A stretch of DNA of 37,219 nt from the IMG/VR virus record IMGVR_UViG_3300047376_000451, positions 1 through 37,219 of that record. One strand, given 5' to 3'. This DNA is from a virus. Position numbers and translations under genes: made by a program. Positions 1-7,235 of the stretch are shown in pieces; the first letter of the stretch is position 1; the number at the start of each line of letters is the position of its first letter. Under the pieces are notes generated by a model. The model did no database searches and was not told the DNA's origin. It worked only from the letters and a program-made list of their open reading frames with translations.

Positions 1-137
1 GGTTCAAGTTGCGCGGGCACAGGGAGGAAAACCCGCTTGAGGTGCAGACGTGGACGTCGAAACCACTCTGAGCAAGACCAAGGTAAACTTTTTTCAAAGA
101 AAATGCAAATAGCTGCATTTAGGGGGTTGTACCTATG

Positions 138-165
138 TTAACATTGTGTTAACTTAAGGTATAAA
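138..165 (+). promoter_or_regulatory. Sigma70-like promoter with CtrA-like box (copy A)
   Basis: A -35 TTAACA (138-143) is separated by 16 bases from a -10 TATAAA (160-165). The sequence GTTAACATTGTGTTAAC at 137-153 overlaps the -35 and fits the TTAA-N7-TTAA(C) form known for CtrA. In the second copy the spacing and half-sites are kept while three of the seven central bases change. This promoter would drive the rightward gene at 206. CtrA binding is inferred from the motif only. Confidence 0.65.
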
Positions 166-171
166 TCAACA

Positions 172-185
172 GGGGCTGCGGCCCC
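172..185 (+). promoter_or_regulatory. 5' leader hairpin before the ribosome-binding site
   Basis: GGGGC-TGCG-GCCCC forms a 5-bp stem with a 4-base loop about 10 bases before the GGGAGG ribosome-binding site (195-200). It is identical in the second copy at 36332-36345. It could modulate translation or mRNA stability; no known family is recognised. Confidence 0.4.
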
Positions 186-205
186 GCAACGCTCGGGAGG
201 GCAAC

Positions 206-715
206 ATGACTATCAACGAACTCATCACCTACTTAAACGAAATGCCATCATCTGGCTTTGCTTTGCACTGCTACGACGAAGACGATGACTTCAGCGATGA
301 CGACGATTGGGTCGATACCGCGTCACCATACACACGCAACGACGGCGGTCGCGCCGCGTCAGGCCGCAAGGGCAGCGCCGGAGATTGCGGCGTGCGTGCA
401 ATGGCCATCGCGCTGGGCCTCGACTACGACGCCTGCTACAAAGAGCTGGCCCAAGCCAACAAAGACGCCGGACGCGCCAAGTCAATGCGTCGTGGCATTA
501 TGAAATCAGACTTTGACAAAGTGCTGGCGCGCTACGGCTGGGTCTGGCACTCAGCGCCAAAGTTTGACGGGCGCAAGGCGCGCTGCTCAGACATGCCAGC
601 GGGCGCTGTCATCGCGCGGCAGTCTCGCCACTTCGTCGCCGTCATCGACGGCCAGCCGCATGACACTTGGGATTGCTCCGGCAAGATGGTCTACGGCTAC
701 TGGCACAAAGCCTAA
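206..715 (+). CDS. Papain-like cysteine peptidase-like protein
   Basis: A 169-residue protein that I assign tentatively to the papain/C39-like fold. After an acidic N-terminal stretch (residues 24-37 rich in D/E) comes GDCGVRA with a candidate nucleophile C61 at the head of a helix, then a candidate general base H142 in RHFVAVIDG and an acidic residue D153. This Cys-His-Asp order is typical of papain-like peptidases and amidases. The start is ATG at 206 after GGGAGG. It is the first gene behind a strong-looking promoter, runs opposite to nearly all other genes, and overlaps the TerL stop tail to tail in a shared CTAA. A different protein with the same Cys-His-Asp plan occupies this locus in the other copy (36366). 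A role against the host or in processing is a guess. Activity is not shown. Confidence 0.6.
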   Translation: MTINELITYLNEMPSSGFALHCYDEDDDFSDDDDWVDTASPYTRNDGGRAASGRKGSAGDCGVRAMAIALGLDYDACYKELAQANKDAGRAKSMRRGIMKSDFDKVLARYGWVWHSAPKFDGRKARCSDMPAGAVIARQSRHFVAVIDGQPHDTWDCSGKMVYGYWHKA

Positions 716-2133
716 ACGACCCCGCGTATGCCCCTGCGAAGGGGCGCGCCCCACCCGCCAACCTTAGAACCAAAATGCATCGCCGTGTGGTCTGTCGCCA
801 AAGACAGGCACACGGCGTCGGCGCGATCTGGTGAGGCAACGCGCCGCTTCTTCATGCTGTCCTTGCTCTCGACCTGCATCTTACCGCTCGACGTGAAATG
901 ATATCGCGGCGCCGCCAGCTCAGCATATAACGCGTCGTCACGCGGCAGCTTAACATCCATACCCTCCAGCCACGCCTTTGCCTTGAACCACAGCTCCGCG
1001 CGCAGGTTCACATATGTCTGGTTCGCCGCAGCGCGCTCCGACACGTTCAAGCCACGCGCCGGCAAGCCGATCTCGCGCAGCCGATCCAGCACGCCGGCGC
1101 CAAACCCGTTGCTATCCACAATGATCTCCTGCGGGCGCTTGTCAACCGGCAGCGCGTCATATTCCGCCTTCACGGCGCCCGTGAGCTGCATCAAATCGAG
1201 GTTACGCCACACGCTGAGCGGATGCACGACGGGGCCCTGACGCTTAGCCAAGACAGACGCATCGCCGCCCTGACGCGCAACATCCAATCCCCATATGCTC
1301 GCCGTGTTCTCATGCACACGCACGTCGCTGGCCATGGCAGCCTCGATCAGCGAGACAGGTATCACCGTGTCCTCTTCGGATGGCGGGAAATTACCAAGAA
1401 CGCGCACATGATAAGCGGGGCTATCGATTCCGTAGCGGCGCTGCATATCCTCCACAAAGTCATCGCTGACGCGCGGGCTGTCAACGCAGGAGACATGCAT
1501 CGTGTGCCAGTCATCGCGCAGCCGATTGTGCGTCTCGTAGAAGAACCCCGTGTTACGCGTGGGGTTGCCCGTCAGCACCGTCGTCGCCGTGTGGCCCGAC
1601 ATCGACCCACTGGCAGCCTCAAACACCGCCTCGGGTATCCCGCTGGCCTCGTCAGCCAGAAGCAGCACAGAGGGGCTGTGAACGCCGGCGAGGGCCTCGG
1701 GCTGCTCGGCGCGGCTGGTGCGGCACGAAATAAACGTGCTTTCGGGGTGGCTCTTCAGCTCGATCCGATCAGACTTCACCTCCAGCAAACTGTCAAACGG
1801 CGGCTTCAGCCTCTTGGCCAATGCCTTCATCTCAGCGAACAGCGCATCAAACAGCTGCGCGCTGGTGGGCGCCGTGACAACCGTCTTGCTCGGCACGCGC
1901 ATCAAAACGTGCCACAGGGCAGCCATGGCAACGCCGGTACTCTTGCCAACGCCGTGGCCGCTGCGCACGCTCACGCGGCGTATGGCAGGCGCTGAGACGG
2001 CGTCAAGCAGCTCAACCTGCCACTCGTCGGGCTCGATGCCAATGACCTCCTCGGCAAAGCGCACAGGGTCATCACGATAGCGACGCATGAGCGCCAGAAA
2101 CGGGTTATCGCTGGGGGTGGGGGTGCTGGTCAT
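712..2133 (-). CDS. terL: Terminase large subunit
   Basis: The 473-residue packaging motor cuts concatemeric DNA and pumps it into the procapsid through the portal. The N-terminal ATPase has Walker A SGHGVGKS (residues 58-65) and Walker B LLLADE ending at D161-E162. The C-terminal RNase H-like nuclease shows D284 in WGLDVARQGGD, D340 in IIVDSNGFG, and SPDRADA around residues 434-440, the expected acidic cluster. Length is normal for the family. The ATG at 2133 has AGGAG about 11 bases upstream, which is rather far. It lies downstream of terS across a 343-base non-coding gap and is convergent with the gene at 206. A second, diverged TerL C-terminus lies at the right edge of the window. Confidence 0.95.
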   Translation of the reverse strand: MTSTPTPSDNPFLALMRRYRDDPVRFAEEVIGIEPDEWQVELLDAVSAPAIRRVSVRSGHGVGKSTGVAMAALWHVLMRVPSKTVVTAPTSAQLFDALFAEMKALAKRLKPPFDSLLEVKSDRIELKSHPESTFISCRTSRAEQPEALAGVHSPSVLLLADEASGIPEAVFEAASGSMSGHTATTVLTGNPTRNTGFFYETHNRLRDDWHTMHVSCVDSPRVSDDFVEDMQRRYGIDSPAYHVRVLGNFPPSEEDTVIPVSLIEAAMASDVRVHENTASIWGLDVARQGGDASVLAKRQGPVVHPLSVWRNLDLMQLTGAVKAEYDALPVDKRPQEIIVDSNGFGAGVLDRLREIGLPARGLNVSERAAANQTYVNLRAELWFKAKAWLEGMDVKLPRDDALYAELAAPRYHFTSSGKMQVESKDSMKKRRVASPDRADAVCLSLATDHTAMHFGSKVGGWGAPLRRGIRGVV

Positions 2134-2476
2134 TTTTCGCGTGGCTCCTATTTTTCGGGAAACGTGAAGGGGTGGGGGGTATGGCGGGGGTGCGTGGGGG
2201 GGTCATTGCAATTGCACCCCGCCGCGCCGAAAGAGGGGGGGGTCAAACCTGACCATCCGGTCAGGATATAGCCCCAAAAACGGCTGGAATCGCATAATCG
2301 TTATTATGTTAAATTTATTATGCAGCAATATCAGCATGTTAGCGTTTTACAACTATTTAAAGTTGTATCGTTGCCATCGTTTCCGGCGTAAATTCGCCCC
2401 AATCTTGACCGCTTAGTCAGGTTGATGTATCCGCACGCGCGCGTTCGCGTCTCTGCATTGATGCGCAAAATCGCCA
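2134..2476. other. Non-coding gap between terS and terL (possible packaging or regulatory site)
   Basis: No convincing gene is seen in these 343 bases. They hold G-rich runs (2170-2240), a 10-bp palindrome TGCAATTGCA (2207-2216), a hairpin CCTGACC-ATCC-GGTCAGG (2248-2265), an AT-rich island (about 2285-2345) and a hairpin ACAACT-ATTTAA-AGTTGT (2349-2366). A possible leftward promoter reads TTGCTG, 16 bases, TAATAA within the AT-rich part, and is weak. Its position beside the terminase genes suits a pac/cos site or the terL leader; this is inference. Confidence 0.5.
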
Positions 2477-2920
2477 TCAATCGCCATCCTCGTCCACGAT
2501 CTCAGCGTCCTCGACGTCGTCCAGATCGCCAAGTAACTCCGCTGCCTGCGCGTGCAAGTCGTTCACGCTGATGTTGATTGCGATGTCCTTCTGGCGCACG
2601 TCGTATTGCTGGTTAAGCTTCGACGCGATCCATTTGTCCGTGTCCACTTGCAGGCGTGACACGTTCACTGTCGCCGGATCTGCTTTCTGCGCCGTATCAA
2701 CCGCGCGTGACGCGAAGAAATGCCCAGCGGCTTCCTGCGCCGCTCTGTAACGATCCTTGCGCCCACGCTCAGCGTCGAGCCACTTGTGCCACAGCTTCCA
2801 ACCTACATCCAGCTCGCCAATGATCGTAGACACGGTTTCACCGCGCGCCATCCTCTCGAACAGCGCGTCTTCGCCAACCGCATTGATCGCTGCGATCTTC
2901 GCCTTGCCAATCTCACCCAT
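2477..2920 (-). CDS. terS: Terminase small subunit (Sf6 gp1-like)
   Basis: Probable DNA-recognition subunit of the packaging terminase. The 147 residues show an N-terminal helix-turn-helix-like segment (GETVSTIIGELDVGWKLWHKW, written in full because it marks the fold), a central helical region ending in a DKWIASKLN motif typical of Sf6 gp1-like small subunits, and an acidic C-terminus. I place the start at ATG 2920, which has GGAGG six bases upstream, rather than the GTG at 2938. It overlaps the end of the upstream gene by 8 bases. TerL follows downstream after a non-coding gap, which supports the call. Confidence 0.75.
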   Translation of the reverse strand: MGEIGKAKIAAINAVGEDALFERMARGETVSTIIGELDVGWKLWHKWLDAERGRKDRYRAAQEAAGHFFASRAVDTAQKADPATVNVSRLQVDTDKWIASKLNQQYDVRQKDIAINISVNDLHAQAAELLGDLDDVEDAEIVDEDGD

Positions 2921-3182
2921 CGCCAGCCTCCAGCTCACCCGCTATCGCAGCGTACCCGCACACGTCCACCCAATTATCCGAGTGATCGCTTGAGCGCGAA
3001 CGCGATACCTTGAGCAGCACCATCATTGCCGCCACATCCACCTCAGTCACGGGCACGCCGAGATATGCTGACCACATGCCAGCAATGGTCGCGTGCGACG
3101 CCTTTGCGGAGCCATATGTCCGCTGCCTGTCGCCCGTGATCAGATCGCCCGCCGTCCGCAAAATATCTTCCCTCGTTACCAT
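2913..3182 (-). CDS. DUF6378-like phage protein
   Basis: An 89-residue protein resembling the DUF6378 family: ITGDRQRTYGSA near the N-terminus, a central WSAYLG-V segment followed by DVAAMMVLLKVSR, and a C-terminal DNWVDVCGYAAIAGE. The family is frequent in phages, often near packaging or nucleotide-metabolism genes, and its function is not established. It overlaps its upstream neighbour by 7 bases and terS by 8, so all three are probably one transcript. Confidence 0.7.
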   Translation of the reverse strand: MVTREDILRTAGDLITGDRQRTYGSAKASHATIAGMWSAYLGVPVTEVDVAAMMVLLKVSRSRSSDHSDNWVDVCGYAAIAGELEAGDG

Positions 3183-3763
3183 GGAATATCGTCCTCTATG
3201 TTTCCGTTGCCACTTTCGTCTACCACACGCGTCACCTTTGCGTTGGGAAACGTCTCAAACGCCTTCTGCAGGAACGCCTCGCTGAAATGCTGCTTCAGTA
3301 TACACGCCGCATCCTCGAACGAGTAGACCACCCACTGCGGATGCTTCTTCCGCAGATCAGCGCATCCCTGCCTTGCGAAGCACACGATCTGCCCGTCATC
3401 CACCTCCACGCACCAAGCGTGAGGCGACAGCGGCTTGTGCCCCGCCTGCGTCGCCTGCTCCTCCATGCGCTGCCAGCCAACCATAAGCTGCGTGGCAATC
3501 TTATTTGTCCGAACGGCATCCTTATCGACCACCGCCTGCTTCAGCGCCTCATAGGCTGCCTCGAACTTACCTGCCAGCTCAGGCGTAACCAGAGACGGCA
3601 GTGTATCACCCCACCGCTCTGTCATTTCCCTCGCCACCCGATCCAGCGGCTCAAGCTGACCCCAGACCGACGCCGGTATAGGCTCCGTTCTTTCACCAAC
3701 CGTAAACTTGCCCTTCGACGCTATTTGCTTAGCTGTGGGCCGACGCCCCTTCTTAACAGCCAT
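3176..3763 (-). CDS. Hypothetical protein, unknown function
   Basis: A 195-residue soluble protein that I do not recognise. The N-terminus is basic (MAVKKGRRPTAKQ), the middle is helical, and the C-terminal third contains a Cys-bearing segment (WCVEVDDGQIVCFARQGC). The start chosen is ATG 3763, which has GGGAGG eight bases upstream; ATGs at 3769 and an upstream codon at 3781 sit too close to that ribosome-binding site. It is the first gene downstream of the CCGCAC repeat cluster, so the cluster is its leader region. The basic N-terminus is compatible with DNA contact. Confidence 0.7.
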   Translation of the reverse strand: MAVKKGRRPTAKQIASKGKFTVGERTEPIPASVWGQLEPLDRVAREMTERWGDTLPSLVTPELAGKFEAAYEALKQAVVDKDAVRTNKIATQLMVGWQRMEEQATQAGHKPLSPHAWCVEVDDGQIVCFARQGCADLRKKHPQWVVYSFEDAACILKQHFSEAFLQKAFETFPNAKVTRVVDESGNGNIEDDIPW

Positions 3764-3775
3764 GACCATGCCCTC

Positions 3776-3922
3776 CCGCACCTTTCACCGCACCCAGAAT
3801 AAATACGCCCGCACCTCTCTCCGCACTTTGCATATATATATGCAAGAGGTGCGGCGGAAGGTTTTGAGCATTATTTACCGCACCTACCGAACCCCGCCGC
3901 ACCACAAGTGCGGTAAGTGCGG
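3776..3922. repeat. Iteron-like CCGCAC cluster with central palindrome (candidate origin/operator)
   Basis: Nine copies of CCGCAC or its complement GTGCGG lie in 147 bases: forward at 3776, 3788, 3809, 3821, 3878 and 3897, reverse at 3849, 3908 and 3917. Aligned in one orientation they read roughly (T)ACCGCAC(C/T)(T). In the centre is an 18-bp perfect palindrome TTGCATATATATATGCAA (3828-3845), flanked by inverted copies at 3821 and 3849. The block fills the gap between two leftward genes. Iterons beside an AT-rich segment suggest a replication origin or a multi-site operator; the binding protein is unknown. Confidence 0.75.
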
Positions 3923-3940
3923 TAGCGATATTACGACCCA

Positions 3941-4372
3941 TCACTTCAGCACCTTGAACGCTGAAATGTCCCAGTATGCCATTGGCTCCCAATCCTGCTC
4001 GTCTCCACGCCGATCAGAGCCGCCCCAATCCCAATATAGGTTTGCTCGCTCTGGCGGTGGCAGCTTGCACATGCCCAGATGGTCAGTCCACTGAACGATC
4101 AACATGCACGGCAGCCCCGTCACGGCTGCTAGGTTATACGCCGACTGCACCTTATGCATCCCAATCATAAACGTCGGATATTGGTGCATGGCATTTTTTC
4201 TCTGACGCATCTCAAAGAACGCCTTGGCCTTGCCGTCTAAGATCCCGACGTAATCTATGTAAAGCTTCATCGGCATCTTGTGCATCGTCAGCTTGTACCT
4301 TGCGGCGATAAAATCTGCCATCGCCTGTTCGTTTTGACGGTCTGCGTCACTTTCATATATTGGCCTGTTCAT
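3941..4372 (-). CDS. PD-(D/E)XK nuclease-like protein (tentative)
   Basis: A 143-residue protein. The pattern E(22)-rich helix, then YIDYVGILDG, then AFFEMRQRK resembles the E...D...ExK core of PD-(D/E)XK or VRR-type nucleases, with the last motif carrying R/K in a degenerate form. A Trp-rich C-terminus follows. The ATG at 4372 was chosen because GGAGAGGAGG lies seven bases upstream and it forms an ATGA overlap with the primase-helicase stop; an upstream codon at 4399 lacks this. Its place directly after the helicase gene fits a role in DNA processing. Function is inferred only. Confidence 0.6.
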   Translation of the reverse strand: MNRPIYESDADRQNEQAMADFIAARYKLTMHKMPMKLYIDYVGILDGKAKAFFEMRQRKNAMHQYPTFMIGMHKVQSAYNLAAVTGLPCMLIVQWTDHLGMCKLPPPERANLYWDWGGSDRRGDEQDWEPMAYWDISAFKVLK

Positions 4373-6570
4373 ATTCCAGCCTCCTCTCCTGTTATCCATT
4401 CACCCACCACAATGCACGGCACTTCCCTGCCGTCACGATTGCTGTGCGCCATTGCCTTGCGCAGCACGCCCGACGACAGCCATTTCTTGATGACGTCGCG
4501 CACCTTCGCCTTTTCGTTTTTCTTTTCCATATCGAGATCCAGCACCTGCGCCACAGCGTGGCCCACCCACGCCTTTGCCTGCGCGCTTTCACGCAGCGGC
4601 TCGCTGTTGGCCTCCGCCTCACCCACCACGCGCTGCACGGCCATCGTGTGCCGCGCTGTGATGCCCTCGAATAGATCCGGCAGCGTAAACTCGGTGGCCA
4701 CGCCGACATATTCCATGTTTGGAAGCTGCACGCCCACCATGCGCCGGTAGACCGCCTTCGCGGCTGGCGGTGCCAAGTTTGCCTTGCCGTCGTCCACGCG
4801 GAATATGCCGAGGCTCTCATCCTCAGACACGCCCAGCTTCTGCGCGTCTTCCGCGCTGATCTTGTTGATGACCCGCGCCGCACGCGCCGCCCCGATCAGC
4901 GACCCCGCGCCCCTCACGCTGTCCACGGTTGCCTCGTCGCCGTTGCCCTTGCGGATGTGATGCACCAGACCAGCGGCGCAATCTGTCTCGTCGCAGACGC
5001 TACGCACGGCGCTGACCGCCGCGTTCATGGCCACGTTGTCATTTTCGTTTATCATATTGGCGCCGACCCACGGGTCGATAAACATGACGCCGATATTGTT
5101 CTGTTTGATCATCTTGGCCATGTAATCGAGCATCTCGTCGTTTACCTCGGTGCCCTCGCGGCCCTGATTGGCGAAGACCATGTTGAGGCTTCTGCCGGCG
5201 TCAAGGAACAAGCGCCCTCGCACCTCTTCCGCCGCGATGCCATAGTGCAGCATCGTCGCCGCATATCTGCGCTGCATTTCCTCCAGCGGGTCTTCCAGAT
5301 TGATGACCCAGACGTTGCACCGCTCATGCACCGCCTCGCCAAGCAGCGGCTTGCCCGTCGTGATGCATAGACTTTCCAAAATTTGTAATGACGTTTTGCC
5401 AACGCCGCCCGCAGAGGCCAGCACGCTTACATTGCTGCGAATGTAATGCTGGCCGTAAATCCACCGACGCGCCGGTATGGATGCCGGATCTACGGGCTCA
5501 TATGGCGTCGGCCACTGGCGCTCGCTTGCGATGCGCTCCTGCTTCACCTCCTCGACCGGCTTTGCCAGCGCCAGCGCCTCGCGCAGCTTCTCCGCGCCCG
5601 CTTCCTGCAGGTAGTCGTTGGCATCTTTTACGTTTTCCACGCCCAGCGCGTCGAAGCGCACGACGTGGACGTCGGTGCTGCCGTCGCCGCGCAGCACGTC
5701 TGCGACCGCCTCCACGTCGAGGTCAGGGTCTGCGCAGATCGTGACGTCGCTGGCTCTTGGCGCGTTAAACGTTTTCATGCCGGCCTTGCCAAACGTGCAG
5801 ACGATTGCTGCGTCCGCATGATCTACGATAGCCTGCCTGACGCTTAGCGCATCCTCTGGCCCCTCGACCAATATGATCGCGCCGCCTTCATGCTCGTCGC
5901 CGATCCGCATGGCGTTGCCCACCAAGCTGCCGCGTGAATATTTGTTGATACCGTTATGCTCGCGCTTTTGGCCATCCTCTGTAAGCAGCACCGACTGCAC
6001 GCCGCACAGCTCGCCCTGCTCGTTTGTGGCGGGGAACATAATCGCTGGCCCGCCATAAATGCTGGGCGAATACCGAGCGACCCCAGCCGCTGTGCCTGCG
6101 CGCATCCCGCGATTGTTCAAATACAGCAACGCCGGTCGCACGGCGTCTTTATTCTCCCGAGATATCGGCACGCTACGCTCCCACGCCTCTTGCGCTTTTG
6201 CGATTTTTTCGGCGCGCGTTTCCTCGTCTCGGATCAAAAGCTCCTTACTGGCCAGTCTAGCGATCAGGCGATCCATCTCTGACGCTTGAAACGGCACGGC
6301 ATCGTCGCCGTCCAACTGCTTGGGGTTTTCGCTGCCGCGCTTGAAGCCGCTGCCAATGGTTGCCTTGATCTCTTGATCCGGCAGCCCGATTGCCTTAGCC
6401 GCCGTGTGCAAGTCTATGACGCTGCTATCAATGTTGCTGGCGTCCATGTGCGCGTGCCGACCCAGCGCGTATGCCGCGAGGTTCAGCGCCTCGTTGCGGC
6501 GCCCCTTCGGCGCCATGGTAATGTCAGAAACGACGCTTTCCCGTACCTTTTCAAAATAGTTTACGCTCAT
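4369..6570 (-). CDS. Primase-helicase (TOPRIM plus RepA-type ATPase)
   Basis: A 733-residue replication protein. Residues ~230-290 form a TOPRIM domain with ILVEGPED (E236) and CADPDLD (D281, D283). Residues ~370-560 form a RecA/RepA-like ATPase with Walker A SAGGVGKT (386-393) and Walker B VMFIDP (D499); the last ~70 residues look like a winged helix. This domain order is found in phage and plasmid bifunctional primase-helicases that act at the fork with host polymerase. No zinc finger is obvious at the N-terminus. It overlaps the nuclease-like gene by ATGA and follows the SSB-like gene after a GC hairpin. No polymerase gene is seen in the window. Confidence 0.9.
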   Translation of the reverse strand: MSVNYFEKVRESVVSDITMAPKGRRNEALNLAAYALGRHAHMDASNIDSSVIDLHTAAKAIGLPDQEIKATIGSGFKRGSENPKQLDGDDAVPFQASEMDRLIARLASKELLIRDEETRAEKIAKAQEAWERSVPISRENKDAVRPALLYLNNRGMRAGTAAGVARYSPSIYGGPAIMFPATNEQGELCGVQSVLLTEDGQKREHNGINKYSRGSLVGNAMRIGDEHEGGAIILVEGPEDALSVRQAIVDHADAAIVCTFGKAGMKTFNAPRASDVTICADPDLDVEAVADVLRGDGSTDVHVVRFDALGVENVKDANDYLQEAGAEKLREALALAKPVEEVKQERIASERQWPTPYEPVDPASIPARRWIYGQHYIRSNVSVLASAGGVGKTSLQILESLCITTGKPLLGEAVHERCNVWVINLEDPLEEMQRRYAATMLHYGIAAEEVRGRLFLDAGRSLNMVFANQGREGTEVNDEMLDYMAKMIKQNNIGVMFIDPWVGANMINENDNVAMNAAVSAVRSVCDETDCAAGLVHHIRKGNGDEATVDSVRGAGSLIGAARAARVINKISAEDAQKLGVSEDESLGIFRVDDGKANLAPPAAKAVYRRMVGVQLPNMEYVGVATEFTLPDLFEGITARHTMAVQRVVGEAEANSEPLRESAQAKAWVGHAVAQVLDLDMEKKNEKAKVRDVIKKWLSSGVLRKAMAHSNRDGREVPCIVVGEWITGEEAGI

Positions 6571-6596
6571 CTGTTTTCCCCGCTTTTATGTTGCCA

Positions 6597-6614
6597 CGCC
6601 CGCCGAAGCGGGCG
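6597..6614 (-). terminator. UUCG-loop hairpin between SSB-like and primase-helicase genes
   Basis: On the minus strand CGCCCGC-TTCG-GCGGGCG makes a 7-bp GC stem closed by a C(UUCG)G tetraloop, an exceptionally stable form. No U-tract follows, so it is more likely an attenuator or mRNA end-stabiliser than a full terminator. It lies in the 59-base gap before the primase-helicase start. Confidence 0.5.
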
Positions 6615-6629
6615 CGGTTGTAACTTTTG

Positions 6630-7205
6630 TTAGAACGTAAAATCGTCCGCATCTACAACGTCGGCCACGGGGGCTGGCGCCGCAGGAGCTGCAGGAGCTT
6701 CGCTGGGGGGCGAGATCCATTTAACGATGGTGAAGCCCAGATCGTAGGTGTTCCCCTTTCCAACAGCCACAGGCGTTGACGAAGTGACGCTTACCACGGG
6801 GATCATCCCCTGATTAAACTCTGGCGCGTTTTCCGCCTGATTGTACAGCTTGGCAATAAACTGCCCCGTGCCGTAGCTGTTGTTGCTGAACTGGGCCTTG
6901 GTGCCGTCAGACGTCCAGCAATTTACGTCAAAGCCTTGCTTGTAGGCAGGCTTGCCCTCCGCGTCTATCTCGGTTGGCTTTGGCAGCGCACGGTTTGGCG
7001 ACGGCCATTCCTGCCAATCGCGCTGTCCGATGGCGATCTTCAGCCATCCAAATTTTACGTTCTTGACATCAATGGCGATGCCCCTGACCATATCAAGCTC
7101 GACGGGGTCACCGCCTGCGTGCATCGTCCAGCGGTTTTGTGGAAGGTTTACGCGAATGTAAGCGTTGCTGCTATCGCCTGATGCTTCACCGAAAGATATT
7201 GGCAT
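6630..7205 (-). CDS. Putative single-stranded DNA-binding protein
   Basis: A 191-residue protein with a beta-rich body, a Pro/Ala linker (residues ~167-180) and a short acidic tail ending VVDADDFTF. An acidic C-terminus finishing in phenylalanine is the hallmark of bacterial SSB and of T7 gp2.5-like proteins, where it recruits partner proteins. No standard SSB signature was recognised, so the call rests on the tail and the neighbours: RecE-like exonuclease upstream, primase-helicase downstream. A recombination mediator is the main alternative. Confidence 0.65.
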   Translation of the reverse strand: MPISFGEASGDSSNAYIRVNLPQNRWTMHAGGDPVELDMVRGIAIDVKNVKFGWLKIAIGQRDWQEWPSPNRALPKPTEIDAEGKPAYKQGFDVNCWTSDGTKAQFSNNSYGTGQFIAKLYNQAENAPEFNQGMIPVVSVTSSTPVAVGKGNTYDLGFTIVKWISPPSEAPAAPAAPAPVADVVDADDFTF

Positions 7206-7235
7206 GTGTGTCTCCTTGACTTTGTGTGCCCGTGT

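Larger units (their letters stand above)
1..210. repeat. Direct repeat copy A (conserved non-coding leader)
   Basis: This block matches 36160-36369 with six substitutions and one 1-base insertion. All differences fall between positions 121 and 157; the first 120 bases and the last ~53 up to the ATG are identical. It ends at the start codon, after which the two coding sequences diverge. It contains several possible hairpins: GCGGG(13-17)/CCCGC(32-36), GACGT-GG-ACGTC(47-58), AAATGCA(101-107)/TGCATTT(114-120) and GGGGC(172-176)/GCCCC(181-185). The left edge is cut by the window start, so the true repeat may be longer. It may be the overlap of a circular or circularly permuted genome, or a recombination joint. 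Confidence 0.95.

Noticed and set aside
1222-1995. Long open frame on the plus strand opposite terL
   Set aside because: TerL has all catalytic motifs on the other strand; this frame is rich in Arg/His and lacks a ribosome-binding site or any motif, as expected for an antisense shadow.
3287-3802. Plus-strand frame of 171 codons
   Set aside because: It is antisense to the 195-aa gene and the repeat cluster, Arg/Leu/Pro-rich, with no start signal.
3753-3992. Minus-strand frame of 79 codons through the CCGCAC cluster
   Set aside because: It overlaps the repeat block and two real genes, has no ribosome-binding site and a low-complexity C-terminus.
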